From the NCBI RefSeq assembly GCF_023101085.1, contig NZ_CP064703.1, positions 5,332,001-5,396,000 of the forward strand: 64,000 bases of DNA. Reading direction: 5' to 3'. The DNA comes from Bradyrhizobium sp. 170. GTDB taxonomy: Bacteria; Pseudomonadota; Alphaproteobacteria; Rhizobiales; Xanthobacteraceae. Under the pieces are notes generated by a model that ran no database searches, was not told the DNA's origin, and saw only the letters and a list, made by a program, of their open reading frames with translations. How positions within the stretch are numbered: position 1 is the stretch's first letter; every line of letters begins with the position of its first letter. A program made the translations under genes and the position numbers. Shown here piece by piece: positions 26,775 to 35,388 of the stretch.

Positions 26775-27473
26775 TTAATCGGCTCGAAACGTCCGCCCCT
26801 GCTCGCTCGACCCGAAATCGGCCAAAATCGTCTCGCCGGCAACCGCGGTCTGGCCCTCGGAAACCAGTGATTTCGAACCTTCGGGCAAATAAACGTCCAG
26901 ACGCGAGCCAAAGCGGATCAGGCCGAACCGCTCGCCGGCGCCGATCGACTGGCCTTCCCGCACGAATGAGACAATCCGCCGCGCCACCAGGCCGGCGATC
27001 TGGACCACGCCGATCCGACCGTTGGTGGTCGAGATGACCAGCGAATTGCGCTCATTGTCTTCACTGGCCTTGTCGAGCTCGGCGTTGATGAAGATGCCGG
27101 GCCGGTAGGCGATACGGTCGATGCGGCCCGCCACCGGGCTGCGGTTCACGTGGCAGTTGAACACGCTCATGAAGATCGAAATGCGCGGCAGCGGCCGGTC
27201 GCCGAGACCGAGTTCGGCCGGCGGCAGCACCTGCGCGATCATGGAGACGCGGCCATCGGCCGGCGACACCACGATGCCGTCGCGCACCGGCGTGACGCGG
27301 ACGGGATCGCGGAAGAACAGCGCGCACCAGACGGTCAAGGCTGTGCCGATCCAGCCCAGCGGCGTCCAGAGCCAGAACAGGACGAGGCTAACCGCCGCAA
27401 AGATGCCGATGAAGGGATAGCCCTCGGGATGGATCGGCGGGATCTGCGCGCGGATGGAATTCGCAATCGACAT
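26775..27473 (-). CDS. psd: phosphatidylserine decarboxylase
   Basis: A 232-residue short-type Psd, with the self-cleavage site Gly189-Ser190 in [12 protein letters not shown], where the serine becomes the pyruvoyl cofactor. One or two N-terminal membrane spans (about residues 20-53) anchor it. It converts phosphatidylserine to phosphatidylethanolamine. It is adjacent to pssA in the order psd-pssA, the usual alphaproteobacterial arrangement, so the two are probably co-transcribed. Confidence 0.93.
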   Translation of the reverse strand: MSIANSIRAQIPPIHPEGYPFIGIFAAVSLVLFWLWTPLGWIGTALTVWCALFFRDPVRVTPVRDGIVVSPADGRVSMIAQVLPPAELGLGDRPLPRISIFMSVFNCHVNRSPVAGRIDRIAYRPGIFINAELDKASEDNERNSLVISTTNGRIGVVQIAGLVARRIVSFVREGQSIGAGERFGLIRFGSRLDVYLPEGSKSLVSEGQTAVAGETILADFGSSEQGRTFRAD

Positions 27474-27529
27474 CGAGGCTCACTGTTATCTGGCCGACTT
27501 CCCGTTTCGGAAGTAGCGCCGTATTTGGA

Positions 27530-29518
27530 TTATTCCGCGGCGGTTGCCAAGGGATCTTTGGGTTTGGGCGGGTCCCTGGGCGGCCCATTGAGCGGATCAT
27601 CGACCGGCGGCGGGGCGCGGTTCGGCGCTTCATTGCCGTCGTCGATCTGGGCGAGCTTCTCCCGCGCCTCCTCGGCCTCGCGCTGCCTGTTCCACATACT
27701 GGCATAGAGCCCGCCGGACGCCAAAAGCCTGACATGGGTGCCGCGTTCGGCGATGCGCCCTTGATCCAGCACGATAATTTCATCGGCGCCGACGATGGTC
27801 GACAGCCGGTGTGCGATCACAAGCGACGTGCGGCCGCGCGAGACGCGCTCCAGCGATTCCTGGATTTCATGCTCGGTGTGGCTGTCGAGCGCGGACGTCG
27901 CCTCATCCAGCACCAGGATCGGCGGCGCCTTCAGCACCGTGCGCGCAATCGCCACGCGCTGCTTCTCGCCGCCGGACAATTTCAGGCCGCGTTCGCCGAC
28001 CTGGGTTTCATACCCCTTCGGCGACATCCGGATGAAGCTGTCGATCTGCGCCAGTTGTGCCGCCTGCTCCACCTCGGCATCGCCGGCGTCCCAGCGGCCG
28101 TAGCGGATGTTGTAGCGGATGGTGTCGTTGAACAGCACGGTATCCTGCGGCACCATGCCGATCGAGGCGCGCAGGCTCGCCTGCGTGACGTTCCGGATGT
28201 CCTGGCCGTCGATCAGTATCTTGCCGCTGGAGACGTCATAGAGGCGAAACAGCAATCGCGAAATCGTCGACTTGCCGGCGCCGGAGGGACCGACGATCGC
28301 TACAGTCTTGCCGGCGGGCACTTCGAAACTGAGGCCTTTGAGGATCGGCCGCTCCGGATCGTAGGCAAAGCGCACGTCGTCGAAGCGCACATTGCCCGAG
28401 CTGACGACCAGAGGTGTCGCGCCCGGGATATCCTTGATCTCGGGATTCCGCTGCAACACGTTGAACATCTTCTCGATGTCGATGATCGCCTGCTTGATCT
28501 CGCGATAGACCATGCCCATGAAATTCAGCGGCTGGTAGAGCTGGATCATCATGGCGTTGACCATGACGAAATCGCCGACCGTATTGGTGCCGTTGCGGAC
28601 GCCGAGCGCACACATCAGCATGGTCGCGGTGAGGCCGAAGGTGAAGATGATCGCCTGCCCGGTGTTGAGCACCGCCAGCGACGTATAGGTCTTCACGCTG
28701 TTGTGCTCGTAGCGCTCCATCGAGCGGTCGTAGCGTTCGGCTTCGCGCGTCTCGGCGCTGAAATATTTCACCGTCTCGTAATTGAGCAGCGAGTCGATCG
28801 CCTTGGTGTTCGCCTCGGTGTCGGAATCGTTCATCTTGCGGCGGATTTCGATCCGCCATTCCGTGGCGATATAGGTGTAGTACATGTAGATCACGACGGT
28901 GATCGCGGTGACCAGCACGTAGCGCCAATCGAACTGCCACAGCAGCACCGCCATCAAGAGCGACACCTCAACGATGGTCGGGATCAACTGCAGGATCACC
29001 ATCCGCACGATCACCTCGATGCCGGTGCGGCCGCGCTCCAGCACGCGCGTCAGGCCGCCGGTCTTGCGCTCCAGGTGAAAGCGCAGCGACAATTCGTGCA
29101 TGTGGACAAAGGTGATGTAGGCGAGCTTGCGCACCGCATGCATGGCGACGCGGGCGAAGATGCCGTCGCGCCACTGCGTCAGCACCGCCATCAGCACCCG
29201 CACCGCGCCGTAGCTCGCGGTCATCAGCAAGGGCGAGGCGATCAGCCACAGCATCCAGTTCGACGGCTCGACGGGCGCAGAGCCCATGCCGTTGAGCGCG
29301 TCGATCGCCCATTTGAAGGTGAACGGCACGATCAACGTTGCGAGCTTGGCAAGCAGCAACAGCACCATCGACCAGACCACGCGCATCTTCAGGTCAGCGC
29401 GGTCGCCGGGCCAGATATAGGGCCACAGATGCACCAGCGTCCCGGTCAGGGTCGCTTTTTCGGAAGAGTCGCTGGCCGGAGGTTGGGCGGCACGGTCAAG
29501 CGAATCAGGATCAGCCAT
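27530..29518 (-). CDS. ABC transporter, Atm1/HMT1-type (fused membrane and ATPase domains)
   Basis: A 662-residue half-transporter: six membrane spans in about residues 45-330, then an ATPase domain with Walker A GPSGAGKST, signature LSGGEKQRVAIAR and Walker B ILVLDEATSALD. The membrane domain resembles mitochondrial Atm1 and alphaproteobacterial Atm1 homologues, which export glutathione-linked sulfur or metal conjugates as homodimers. I start at ATG 29518 (MADPDSLDR). The C-terminal 40 residues are Pro/Asp-rich and variable. It is transcribed alone. Confidence 0.9.
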   Translation of the reverse strand: MADPDSLDRAAQPPASDSSEKATLTGTLVHLWPYIWPGDRADLKMRVVWSMVLLLLAKLATLIVPFTFKWAIDALNGMGSAPVEPSNWMLWLIASPLLMTASYGAVRVLMAVLTQWRDGIFARVAMHAVRKLAYITFVHMHELSLRFHLERKTGGLTRVLERGRTGIEVIVRMVILQLIPTIVEVSLLMAVLLWQFDWRYVLVTAITVVIYMYYTYIATEWRIEIRRKMNDSDTEANTKAIDSLLNYETVKYFSAETREAERYDRSMERYEHNSVKTYTSLAVLNTGQAIIFTFGLTATMLMCALGVRNGTNTVGDFVMVNAMMIQLYQPLNFMGMVYREIKQAIIDIEKMFNVLQRNPEIKDIPGATPLVVSSGNVRFDDVRFAYDPERPILKGLSFEVPAGKTVAIVGPSGAGKSTISRLLFRLYDVSSGKILIDGQDIRNVTQASLRASIGMVPQDTVLFNDTIRYNIRYGRWDAGDAEVEQAAQLAQIDSFIRMSPKGYETQVGERGLKLSGGEKQRVAIARTVLKAPPILVLDEATSALDSHTEHEIQESLERVSRGRTSLVIAHRLSTIVGADEIIVLDQGRIAERGTHVRLLASGGLYASMWNRQREAEEAREKLAQIDDGNEAPNRAPPPVDDPLNGPPRDPPKPKDPLATAAE

Positions 29519-29730
29519 CGCGCTCGCGCCCAACACAAGATGGCGCACCGGCCGCCGTCAGATGGTTTCTGGTGATCTGCATATGTCCGTCATATAGAGC
29601 GTTTAACTCTCCCGTACAGCCTTGAAAGATAAATCTTTCCCCCGTTTGGCTTGATTTCGGGCCTATTTCTGCTGCAGCAGCGAAGTCCACCAGACTTGAG
29701 CTTTACCGGGTGCAGTGCCACATGATCTCC

Positions 29731-30351
29731 ATGGATCAAATCAAAACCGATCAAATCAAAACCGTCTGTGTTTATTGCGGCTCCGGCCCCGGCTCCAGCC
29801 CCCGCTTTGTCGAAGCTGCCCTCGCTTTGGGAAAGACTTTCGCCGAGAACAACATCCGGCTCGTCTATGGCGGCGGTTCGGTCGGCCTGATGGGCGCGGT
29901 CGCCAAATCCACGCTGGATCACGGCGGCCTGGTCACCGGGATCATTCCGGATTTTTTGCGATCCCGCGAAAATATGCTGACGCACGTCCAGGAAATGATC
30001 GTCACGCCTGACATGCACGAGCGCAAGCGGCTGATGTTCGAACATTCCGATGCGTTCGTCGCCCTGCCCGGCGGCGTCGGCACGCTGGAAGAACTGGTCG
30101 AGCAGATGACCTGGCAGCAACTCGGCCGCCACTCCAAGCCGGTTCTGCTCGCCAACATCGACGGCTTCTGGGAGCCGCTGATCGCGCTTTTGGCGCACAT
30201 GCGCGAAACCGAGTTCATCCGCCCGTCACTGGACATCGACATCCTCAAGGCTGAACGGGTCGAGGACATCGTGCCGCGCCTGCGCGCCGCCGCAGCGCGT
30301 GCGCCCGAAGGCAGCAAGGAAATGGCGCCGGAACTGGCGCGGAAGCTTTAA
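29731..30351 (+). CDS. LOG family protein (TIGR00730), probable nucleotide 5'-monophosphate phosphoribohydrolase
   Basis: A 206-residue Rossmann-fold LOG protein with the active-site motif PGGVGTLEE and the upstream arginine-containing segment ERKRLMFEHSDAFV. LOG proteins release free bases from AMP or cytokinin ribotides. The first codons contain a perfect 15-bp tandem duplication (29734-29763) encoding DQIKT twice. In-frame GTG 29710 and ATG 29722 are possible starts, but none has a clear ribosome site; I take ATG 29731, immediately before the repeat. Confidence 0.87.
   Translation: MDQIKTDQIKTVCVYCGSGPGSSPRFVEAALALGKTFAENNIRLVYGGGSVGLMGAVAKSTLDHGGLVTGIIPDFLRSRENMLTHVQEMIVTPDMHERKRLMFEHSDAFVALPGGVGTLEELVEQMTWQQLGRHSKPVLLANIDGFWEPLIALLAHMRETEFIRPSLDIDILKAERVEDIVPRLRAAAARAPEGSKEMAPELARKL
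29734..29763 (+). repeat. 15-bp perfect tandem duplication at the LOG gene start
   Basis: gatcaaatcaaaacc occurs twice in direct succession and keeps the reading frame (DQIKT DQIKT). It is most simply a recent slippage event. Confidence 0.9.
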
Positions 30352-30362
30352 GCCTCCTCGCT

Positions 30363-30740
30363 TCACTCACTCGGAAACGTCACGGCCTCGATGCGGTTGC
30401 CGTCGGGATCGATCACGAACGCCGCATAATACTTTACGCGATCATGCGGGCGCAGGCCCGGTGCGCCGTCGGCGCGGCCGCCGGACTTCAGCGCCGCCGC
30501 GTGGAACGCATCGACATCACCGGTCGTTTTGGCACGAAGGCAGATGTGCGTGCCGCTCTCGGGTGGCACCGGCGTCATGCCGGCGCGCAGGTTGATCCAG
30601 AACTCGGGGTAGGTTTTTCCGAAGCCGATCGTTGCGGGACGGGTGACGAGGCGCGATAGGCCGAGCGGCGCGAGGGTTGCTTCATAGAACCGTGCGGAGC
30701 GTTCAAGATCGCTGACGCCGACGGAGATGTGATCAATCAT
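30363..30740 (-). CDS. VOC family (glyoxalase-like) protein
   Basis: A 125-residue vicinal-oxygen-chelate fold protein. The N-terminus MIDHISVGVSDLERSARFYE and the C-terminal FVIDPDGNRIEAV carry the typical His and Glu metal-ligand positions. It could be a dioxygenase, lyase or resistance-type binder; the substrate is unknown. It is convergent with the LOG gene, with 11 bp between the stops. Confidence 0.85.
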   Translation of the reverse strand: MIDHISVGVSDLERSARFYEATLAPLGLSRLVTRPATIGFGKTYPEFWINLRAGMTPVPPESGTHICLRAKTTGDVDAFHAAALKSGGRADGAPGLRPHDRVKYYAAFVIDPDGNRIEAVTFPSE

Positions 30741-30772
30741 CGAATGGCCCCTGCTCTCTCCACGCGGTCACT

Positions 30773-30859
30773 TGTAGCCCGGATGAAGCGCAGCGAAATC
30801 CGGGGTCACTCAAGCCACATGCGAGAATCCCGGATTGCGCTGCGCTCCATCCGGGCTAC
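30773..30859. repeat. intergenic palindromic repeat, 'gtagcccgg' family, copy 3
   Basis: Arms gtagcccggatgaagcgcag and ccatccgggctac, with about 50 bp between the outer arms. It is the best-preserved relative of the copy at 3387-3474. It separates the VOC and cimA genes. Confidence 0.85.
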
Positions 30860-30868
30860 GATCTCACC

Positions 30869-32467
30869 TCACGCCGGTGCGCCTGATTTCACCAGCTTGT
30901 AGACCACCGAATCCATCAACGCCTGGAACGAGGCGTCGATGATATTGGGGGAGACGCCGATCGTGATCCAGCTCTCGCCGTTTTCGTCCTCGCTTTCGAT
31001 CAAGACCCGCGTCACCGCTTCCGTGCCGCCATTGAGGATACGCACGCGGTAATCGATCAGCTTCAGGCCCTCGATGTATTTCTGGTACTTGCCGAGGTCC
31101 TTGCGCAGCGCGACGTCGAGCGCGTTGACCGGGCCGTTGCCCTCCGCCGCCGAGATCAGCCGCTCGCCGGCGACATCGACCTTGACCACGGCGAGCGCCA
31201 CCGTGACGCGCTGGCCGTTGGCGTTGTTGCGCTGTTCGACATTGACGTCGAACTGCTCGACCTTGAAATATTCCGGCACGCGGCCGAGCGTGCGCCGCGC
31301 CAGCAGGTCGAACGACGCGTTGGCGGATTCATAGGCGTAGCCCGCCGCTTCGCGCTCCTTCAACTCCTCGACCAGACGCGCCAGCTTCGGATCACTTTTC
31401 TCGTAAGGAATGCCGGCGCGGTCGAGTTCGGCCATCACGTTGGACCGGCCGGCCTGATCGGACACCAGCACCTTGCGATGGTTGCCGACCGATTCAGGCA
31501 AAATGTGTTCGTAGCTGTGCGGGTCCTTCATCATCGCCGAGGCGTGAATACCTGCTTTGGTGACGAAGGCGCTTTCGCCGACGTACGGCGCATGGCGGTT
31601 CGGCGCGCGGTTGAGCATGTCGTCGAGCGTCCGCGACACCTTCATCAGCGTCGTCATCTTCTCGTCCGTGACGCCGATCTCGAAGGCGTCGGAGAACTCG
31701 TTCTTCAGGCGCAGCGTCGGGATCAGCGAACAGAGATTGGCGTTGCCGCAGCGCTCGCCGAGCCCGTTCAGCGTGCCCTGAATCTGCCGCGCGCCTGCAC
31801 GCACCGCGGCCAGCGAATTGGCCACCGCCTGCTCGGTATCGTTATGGGCGTGGATGCCGACATGGCTGCCCGGGATATGTTTTGTCACATGGCCTACGAT
31901 GGTCTCGATCTCGTGCGGCATGGTGCCGCCATTGGTGTCGCACAGCACCACCCAGCGCGCCCCGGAATCATAGGCCGCGTTGGCGCAGGCGAGCGCGAAA
32001 TCAGCGTTCTCCTTGTAGCCGTCGAAGAAGTGCTCGCAATCGACCATCACCTCGCGGCCGGCGGCCTTCGCAGCAACGACGCTGTCGCGGATCGAGGCGA
32101 GGTTTTCCTCGTTGGTGGTCTCCAGCGCGACCCGCACCTGATAGGCGCTGGATTTGGCGACAAAGCAGATCGCGTCGGCCTTGGCCTCGATCAGCGCCGC
32201 GAGCCCCGGATCGTTCGAGGCCGAACGGCCCGGACGGCGCGTCATGCCGAACGCCGTGAATTTGGCGCTCTCGAACTTTGGCTTGTCCGAAAAGAATTCG
32301 GTGTCGGTCGGGTTGGCGCCGGGATAGCCGCCCTCGACATAGTCGATGCCGAGTTCATCCAGCATCTGCGCGATGATCTGCTTGTCGTGCAGTGTGAAAT
32401 CGACGCCGTTGGTCTGCGCGCCGTCGCGCAGCGTGGTGTCGAACAGATAGAGGCGTTCGCGGCTCAT
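30869..32467 (-). CDS. cimA: (R)-citramalate synthase
   Basis: A 532-residue DRE-TIM metallolyase of the TIGR00977 type. The DRE motif is in LFDTTLRDGAQTNGVDFT and the metal-binding HxH in GIHAHNDTEQAVANS. A C-terminal LeuA-type regulatory domain occupies roughly residues 400-525. It condenses pyruvate with acetyl-CoA to citramalate, giving a threonine-independent route to isoleucine, although the 2-isopropylmalate/homocitrate branch is close. Its ATG overlaps the stop of the acetyltransferase gene (ATGA), so it is translationally coupled to the cysS operon. Confidence 0.88.
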   Translation of the reverse strand: MSRERLYLFDTTLRDGAQTNGVDFTLHDKQIIAQMLDELGIDYVEGGYPGANPTDTEFFSDKPKFESAKFTAFGMTRRPGRSASNDPGLAALIEAKADAICFVAKSSAYQVRVALETTNEENLASIRDSVVAAKAAGREVMVDCEHFFDGYKENADFALACANAAYDSGARWVVLCDTNGGTMPHEIETIVGHVTKHIPGSHVGIHAHNDTEQAVANSLAAVRAGARQIQGTLNGLGERCGNANLCSLIPTLRLKNEFSDAFEIGVTDEKMTTLMKVSRTLDDMLNRAPNRHAPYVGESAFVTKAGIHASAMMKDPHSYEHILPESVGNHRKVLVSDQAGRSNVMAELDRAGIPYEKSDPKLARLVEELKEREAAGYAYESANASFDLLARRTLGRVPEYFKVEQFDVNVEQRNNANGQRVTVALAVVKVDVAGERLISAAEGNGPVNALDVALRKDLGKYQKYIEGLKLIDYRVRILNGGTEAVTRVLIESEDENGESWITIGVSPNIIDASFQALMDSVVYKLVKSGAPA

Positions 32468-32976
32468 GTCGGAACTCCCGGCGCTGATCTATCGGCCAGC
32501 GTCTTCTGCATCGTGGTGTTGGCGAGCCATTCACCATTGAGGGTGACGGTGTTGCGCTGTTTGGCGGTATAGCCGCGCTTCTTGAAGAACGGCTCCGCCG
32601 TATCGCTGGCATCGACCGTCAGGGATTTCGCACCGCGCGCGCCCGCCAGCTTCTCCAGCGCGTCGACCAGCATCGACGCAATCCCCTGCCCGGCGACACT
32701 CGGATGGACGAAGAGCATGTCGATGTGATCGGCGCCCTTCAGCGAGACGAACCCGACCGGCGCGTTCTGGATAGTCGCGATCAGCGTCAATTGTCCCGCG
32801 AGCTTCTTGCCGAATTCTTCTTCGTCCTCGGCAGCCGCCACCCAGGCTTCCTGCTGTGCCTCGCTGTAATCGTCGCCGGTCAACTCCTCGATGCTGGCAA
32901 CGAAGATCGCCGCCAGCATCGGAACATCCGCCGGCAGAAACGGCCGCAAGCCAGGTTTGGGCAATGCCTGTCCCAT
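32464..32976 (-). CDS. GNAT family N-acetyltransferase
   Basis: A 170-residue GNAT protein with the acetyl-CoA signature VHPSVAGQGIASMLVDALE and the C-terminal FFKKRGYTA. I start at ATG 32976 (MGQALPKPGLRPFLPAD), 4 bp after the stop of the small membrane peptide gene. An earlier in-frame codon at 33024 lies inside that gene. It is coupled to cimA by a 4-bp overlap. The substrate is unknown. Confidence 0.83.
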   Translation of the reverse strand: MGQALPKPGLRPFLPADVPMLAAIFVASIEELTGDDYSEAQQEAWVAAAEDEEEFGKKLAGQLTLIATIQNAPVGFVSLKGADHIDMLFVHPSVAGQGIASMLVDALEKLAGARGAKSLTVDASDTAEPFFKKRGYTAKQRNTVTLNGEWLANTTMQKTLADRSAPGVPT

Positions 32977-32980
32977 CGCG

Positions 32981-33094
32981 TCAAAACACTCCGAACAATC
33001 GCAAGGCCAGCACGACCGCGGCAACGATCAGCGCCCATTTGATGAAGATGTAGTAACGCCAGTGCTTCGGGAAAGGCGTATCGGGCTTGTCCAT
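32981..33094 (-). CDS. 37-residue membrane peptide coupled to cysS
   Basis: A short gene whose ATG (33092-33094) overlaps the cysS stop as ATGA and whose TGA lies 4 bp before the acetyltransferase start. The peptide begins [20 protein letters not shown] and continues as a hydrophobic span ending in LRLFGVF. The polar head followed by one membrane helix, and the exact packing on both sides, argue strongly that it is real. I recognise no family. Function unknown. Confidence 0.68.
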   Translation of the reverse strand: MDKPDTPFPKHWRYYIFIKWALIVAAVVLALRLFGVF

Positions 33095-34509
33095 CACGCG
33101 ACCTCCCATGTGGTTACAGGTTTTCCATCGGCATCCCTGCCGTCCTTGATGGCGACGCCCATCGCGGCCAGTTCGTCCCGGATGCGATCGGACTCCTTGA
33201 AGTCCTTTCGCACGCGCGCCGCCGCGCGCTCCGCGATCAGGCGATCGACCTGTTGCGGATCGATGCCGCTCGCCTGCTGCTTGCGCCCCCTCCAGGCCGC
33301 TGCGCTCATCGAGAGGAAGCCGAGCAGCCGGAGCGAGGCCGCGAACTCACCGCGCTCGCGTTTCCCACCGGACACCGCCGCATTGCGCAGGCCGTGCAGG
33401 ACAGCCATGGCCTGCGCCGTGTTGAGGTCGTCATAGAGCGCTTCGACCATGGCCGGCGACGGCTGACCGTCCTCGGCGTCGGCTGCGACCGCGTACCAAT
33501 CGTCGAGCGTCTTGGCGCTCTCTTCCGCACCCTTCAGGGTCCAGTCGAGCGGCGAGCGATAATGCGTCTTGAGCATGCCCAGACGCAGCACCTCGCCCGG
33601 CCAATCGGCCAGCAGATCCCTGATCGTGAAGAAGTTGCCGAGCGACTTCGACATCTTCTCGCTTTCGAGCTGCAGGAAGCCGTTGTGCATCCAGACATTC
33701 GCCATGCGGTCGGAATGAAAGGCGCAGCAGGTCTGCGCAAGTTCGTTCTCATGGTGCGGGAACACCAGGTCGATGCCGCCGCCATGAATGTCGAATTTTT
33801 CGCCGAGATGCTTCCAGGCCATCGCCGAGCACTCGATGTGCCAGCCGGGACGGCCTTCCGCCCTGATCCCCGATGGCGACGGCCATGACGGCTCGCCCGG
33901 CTTCGACGGCTTCCACAGCACGAAGTCGGTATTGTCGCGCTTGTAGGGGGCAACGTCGACGCGGGCGCCCGCGATCATTTCGTCGAGCGAGCGTTTCGAG
34001 AGCGCGCCATAGCGCGGCATCACGGAATTGGCTTCGTTCATTGCCTGCGGCGAGAACAGCACGTGGTCTTCGGCGACATAGGCAAAGCCGCCGGCCACGA
34101 GCTTCTCGATGAGCGCCCGCATTTCCGGGATATGTTCGGTCGCGCGCGGCTGCACCGTAGGCGCCAGGCAGCCGAGCGCGGTGACGTCGTCCTGATACTG
34201 TCGATAGGTCTCTTCGGTGACCTTGCGGATCGCCTCGTTCAAGGGCACGCCGGGATAGTCGCGTGCGGCGCGCACGTTGATCTTGTCGTCGACGTCGGTG
34301 ATGTTGCGGACGTACTTCACGTGATCGGCGCCATAGCGATGACGCAGCACGCGGAACAGCACGTCGAACACGATCGCCGCGCGACCGTTGCCGATATGGG
34401 CGAAGTCGTAGACCGTCGGTCCGCAAGCATACATGCCGACGCTGTCGGCATTGAGCGGCACAAACGGCCGCTTCTCCTTCGTCAACGTATCGTAGAGACG
34501 TAATTCCAT
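33094..34509 (-). CDS. cysS: cysteinyl-tRNA synthetase
   Basis: A 471-residue class I synthetase charging tRNA-Cys. The N-terminal zinc and nucleotide region reads [15 protein letters not shown], an HIGN version of the HIGH motif. The KMSKS loop is intact ([10 protein letters not shown]), and the zinc ligands CSAM and HHENE are present. It begins at ATG 34509, shortly after a 300-bp non-coding stretch, and leads an operon of cysS, a 37-residue peptide, a GNAT and cimA, each overlapping or nearly overlapping the next. Confidence 0.93.
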   Translation of the reverse strand: MELRLYDTLTKEKRPFVPLNADSVGMYACGPTVYDFAHIGNGRAAIVFDVLFRVLRHRYGADHVKYVRNITDVDDKINVRAARDYPGVPLNEAIRKVTEETYRQYQDDVTALGCLAPTVQPRATEHIPEMRALIEKLVAGGFAYVAEDHVLFSPQAMNEANSVMPRYGALSKRSLDEMIAGARVDVAPYKRDNTDFVLWKPSKPGEPSWPSPSGIRAEGRPGWHIECSAMAWKHLGEKFDIHGGGIDLVFPHHENELAQTCCAFHSDRMANVWMHNGFLQLESEKMSKSLGNFFTIRDLLADWPGEVLRLGMLKTHYRSPLDWTLKGAEESAKTLDDWYAVAADAEDGQPSPAMVEALYDDLNTAQAMAVLHGLRNAAVSGGKRERGEFAASLRLLGFLSMSAAAWRGRKQQASGIDPQQVDRLIAERAAARVRKDFKESDRIRDELAAMGVAIKDGRDADGKPVTTWEVA

Positions 34510-34810
34510 GGCATACCCATCCGTTGCGGCCGGGCGTCCAGTGATCTCGGTTGGGAGAAAAGACGGCCTCAGCCAGCGAATCGCTAGCTAATAATCTCGC
34601 GGCAAATGCTGCAGATGGCGAGGAGACCGTTCATGGTTCCACCATTGCGGTATCGGGCGGACGGCGTCAAGCCTTGCTCGTGCCCGATTTGGGGCCGATC
34701 AGGCGCCGAACCCCGCCGTTCGCTGCTGCCACTCGGGCTCATGGTTAATCATTATTAACCTTTTGGGCCTATTTGTGCGGGGCGATCCCTTTCCCCTGCT
34801 GGTGTCATCC
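34510..34810. other. 300-bp divergent intergenic region
   Basis: Lies between cysS (leftward) and a small secreted protein (rightward), so it should contain both promoters. The only structured element I see is the AT-rich palindrome at 34743-34760. Confidence 0.5.
34743..34760. promoter_or_regulatory. AT-rich palindrome GGTTAAT-N4-ATTAACC
   Basis: A perfect 7-bp inverted repeat followed by TTTT, about 50 bp upstream of the secreted-protein start. The TTAA halves are 6 bp apart, one less than the CtrA consensus, so I do not call it a CtrA box. Confidence 0.45.
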
Positions 34811-35137
34811 ATGCGACTTTCCTCCGCACTCGTTGCCAGTGCCTTCGTGGCCAGTGCCTTCCTGCTTGCCGCCTCTTCGGTCGCTTCCGCCGATAGCCGC
34901 GTCTTCATCGTGGCCAACCAGGCAGACGGCTACGGCGTCGACGAGTGCCTCGCCAGGGGCGACAAATGCGGCGCCCATGCCGCCCGCTCCTACTGTCAGT
35001 CACGGGAATTTGCGCAGGCCACCGCCTATCGCCGCGTCGATCCCGACGAAGTCACCGGCGCGGTTCCGAAAGACGGCGGCGATAGATGTTCTGGCCACGG
35101 TTGCGGCGAATACGTCGCCATCACCTGCCAGCGCTAG
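34811..35137 (+). CDS. small secreted protein of unknown function
   Basis: A 108-residue protein with a clear signal peptide (MRLSSALVASAFVASAFLLAASSVASA). The mature part has six cysteines, in ECLARGDKCG, SYCQSRE, RCSGHGCGE and a final ITCQR, consistent with disulfides in the periplasm. ATG 34811 is chosen because it starts the signal peptide. I recognise no function. The next gene, a DUF2865 protein, is also secreted but starts 250 bp later. Confidence 0.72.
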   Translation: MRLSSALVASAFVASAFLLAASSVASADSRVFIVANQADGYGVDECLARGDKCGAHAARSYCQSREFAQATAYRRVDPDEVTGAVPKDGGDRCSGHGCGEYVAITCQR

Positions 35138-35145
35138 CGCCTTTT

Positions 35146-35168
35146 CGGTTCCGGTTGAATCAGAACCG
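35146..35168. repeat. short inverted repeat after the small secreted protein
   Basis: CGGTTC and GAACCG separated by 11 bp, 9 bp past the stop. No U-tract. It may be part of another small palindromic repeat family. Confidence 0.4.
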
Positions 35169-35388
35169 GGATTCACCCACGGATCTGGTCCGGAGCAAGC
35201 TCTCGCCCGAAAGCGCCATGGAGGCGATTATCGCGGAATATCAAGGGCTGGCTGCCACATCCGCGCCCCGGAAACGACGTGACGCTGCCCTGAGAAGGGG
35301 GTATTGGATGCGGCCTTGGCCGCAGAATGCTGCCTTGGCCGCGCCATCAGGCTTTCGAGCCGCGCGGATCAGCTCTCAATGGCCGGAT

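Noticed and set aside
27734..29575. 613-codon open frame on the plus strand
   Set aside because: Antisense to the Atm1-type ABC transporter, rich in His, Arg and Asp. The ABC motifs on the minus strand are unmistakable.
34743..34760. CtrA box in the cysS divergent region
   Set aside because: The TTAA halves are separated by 6 bp, not the 7 bp of the consensus, so it is kept only as a palindrome.
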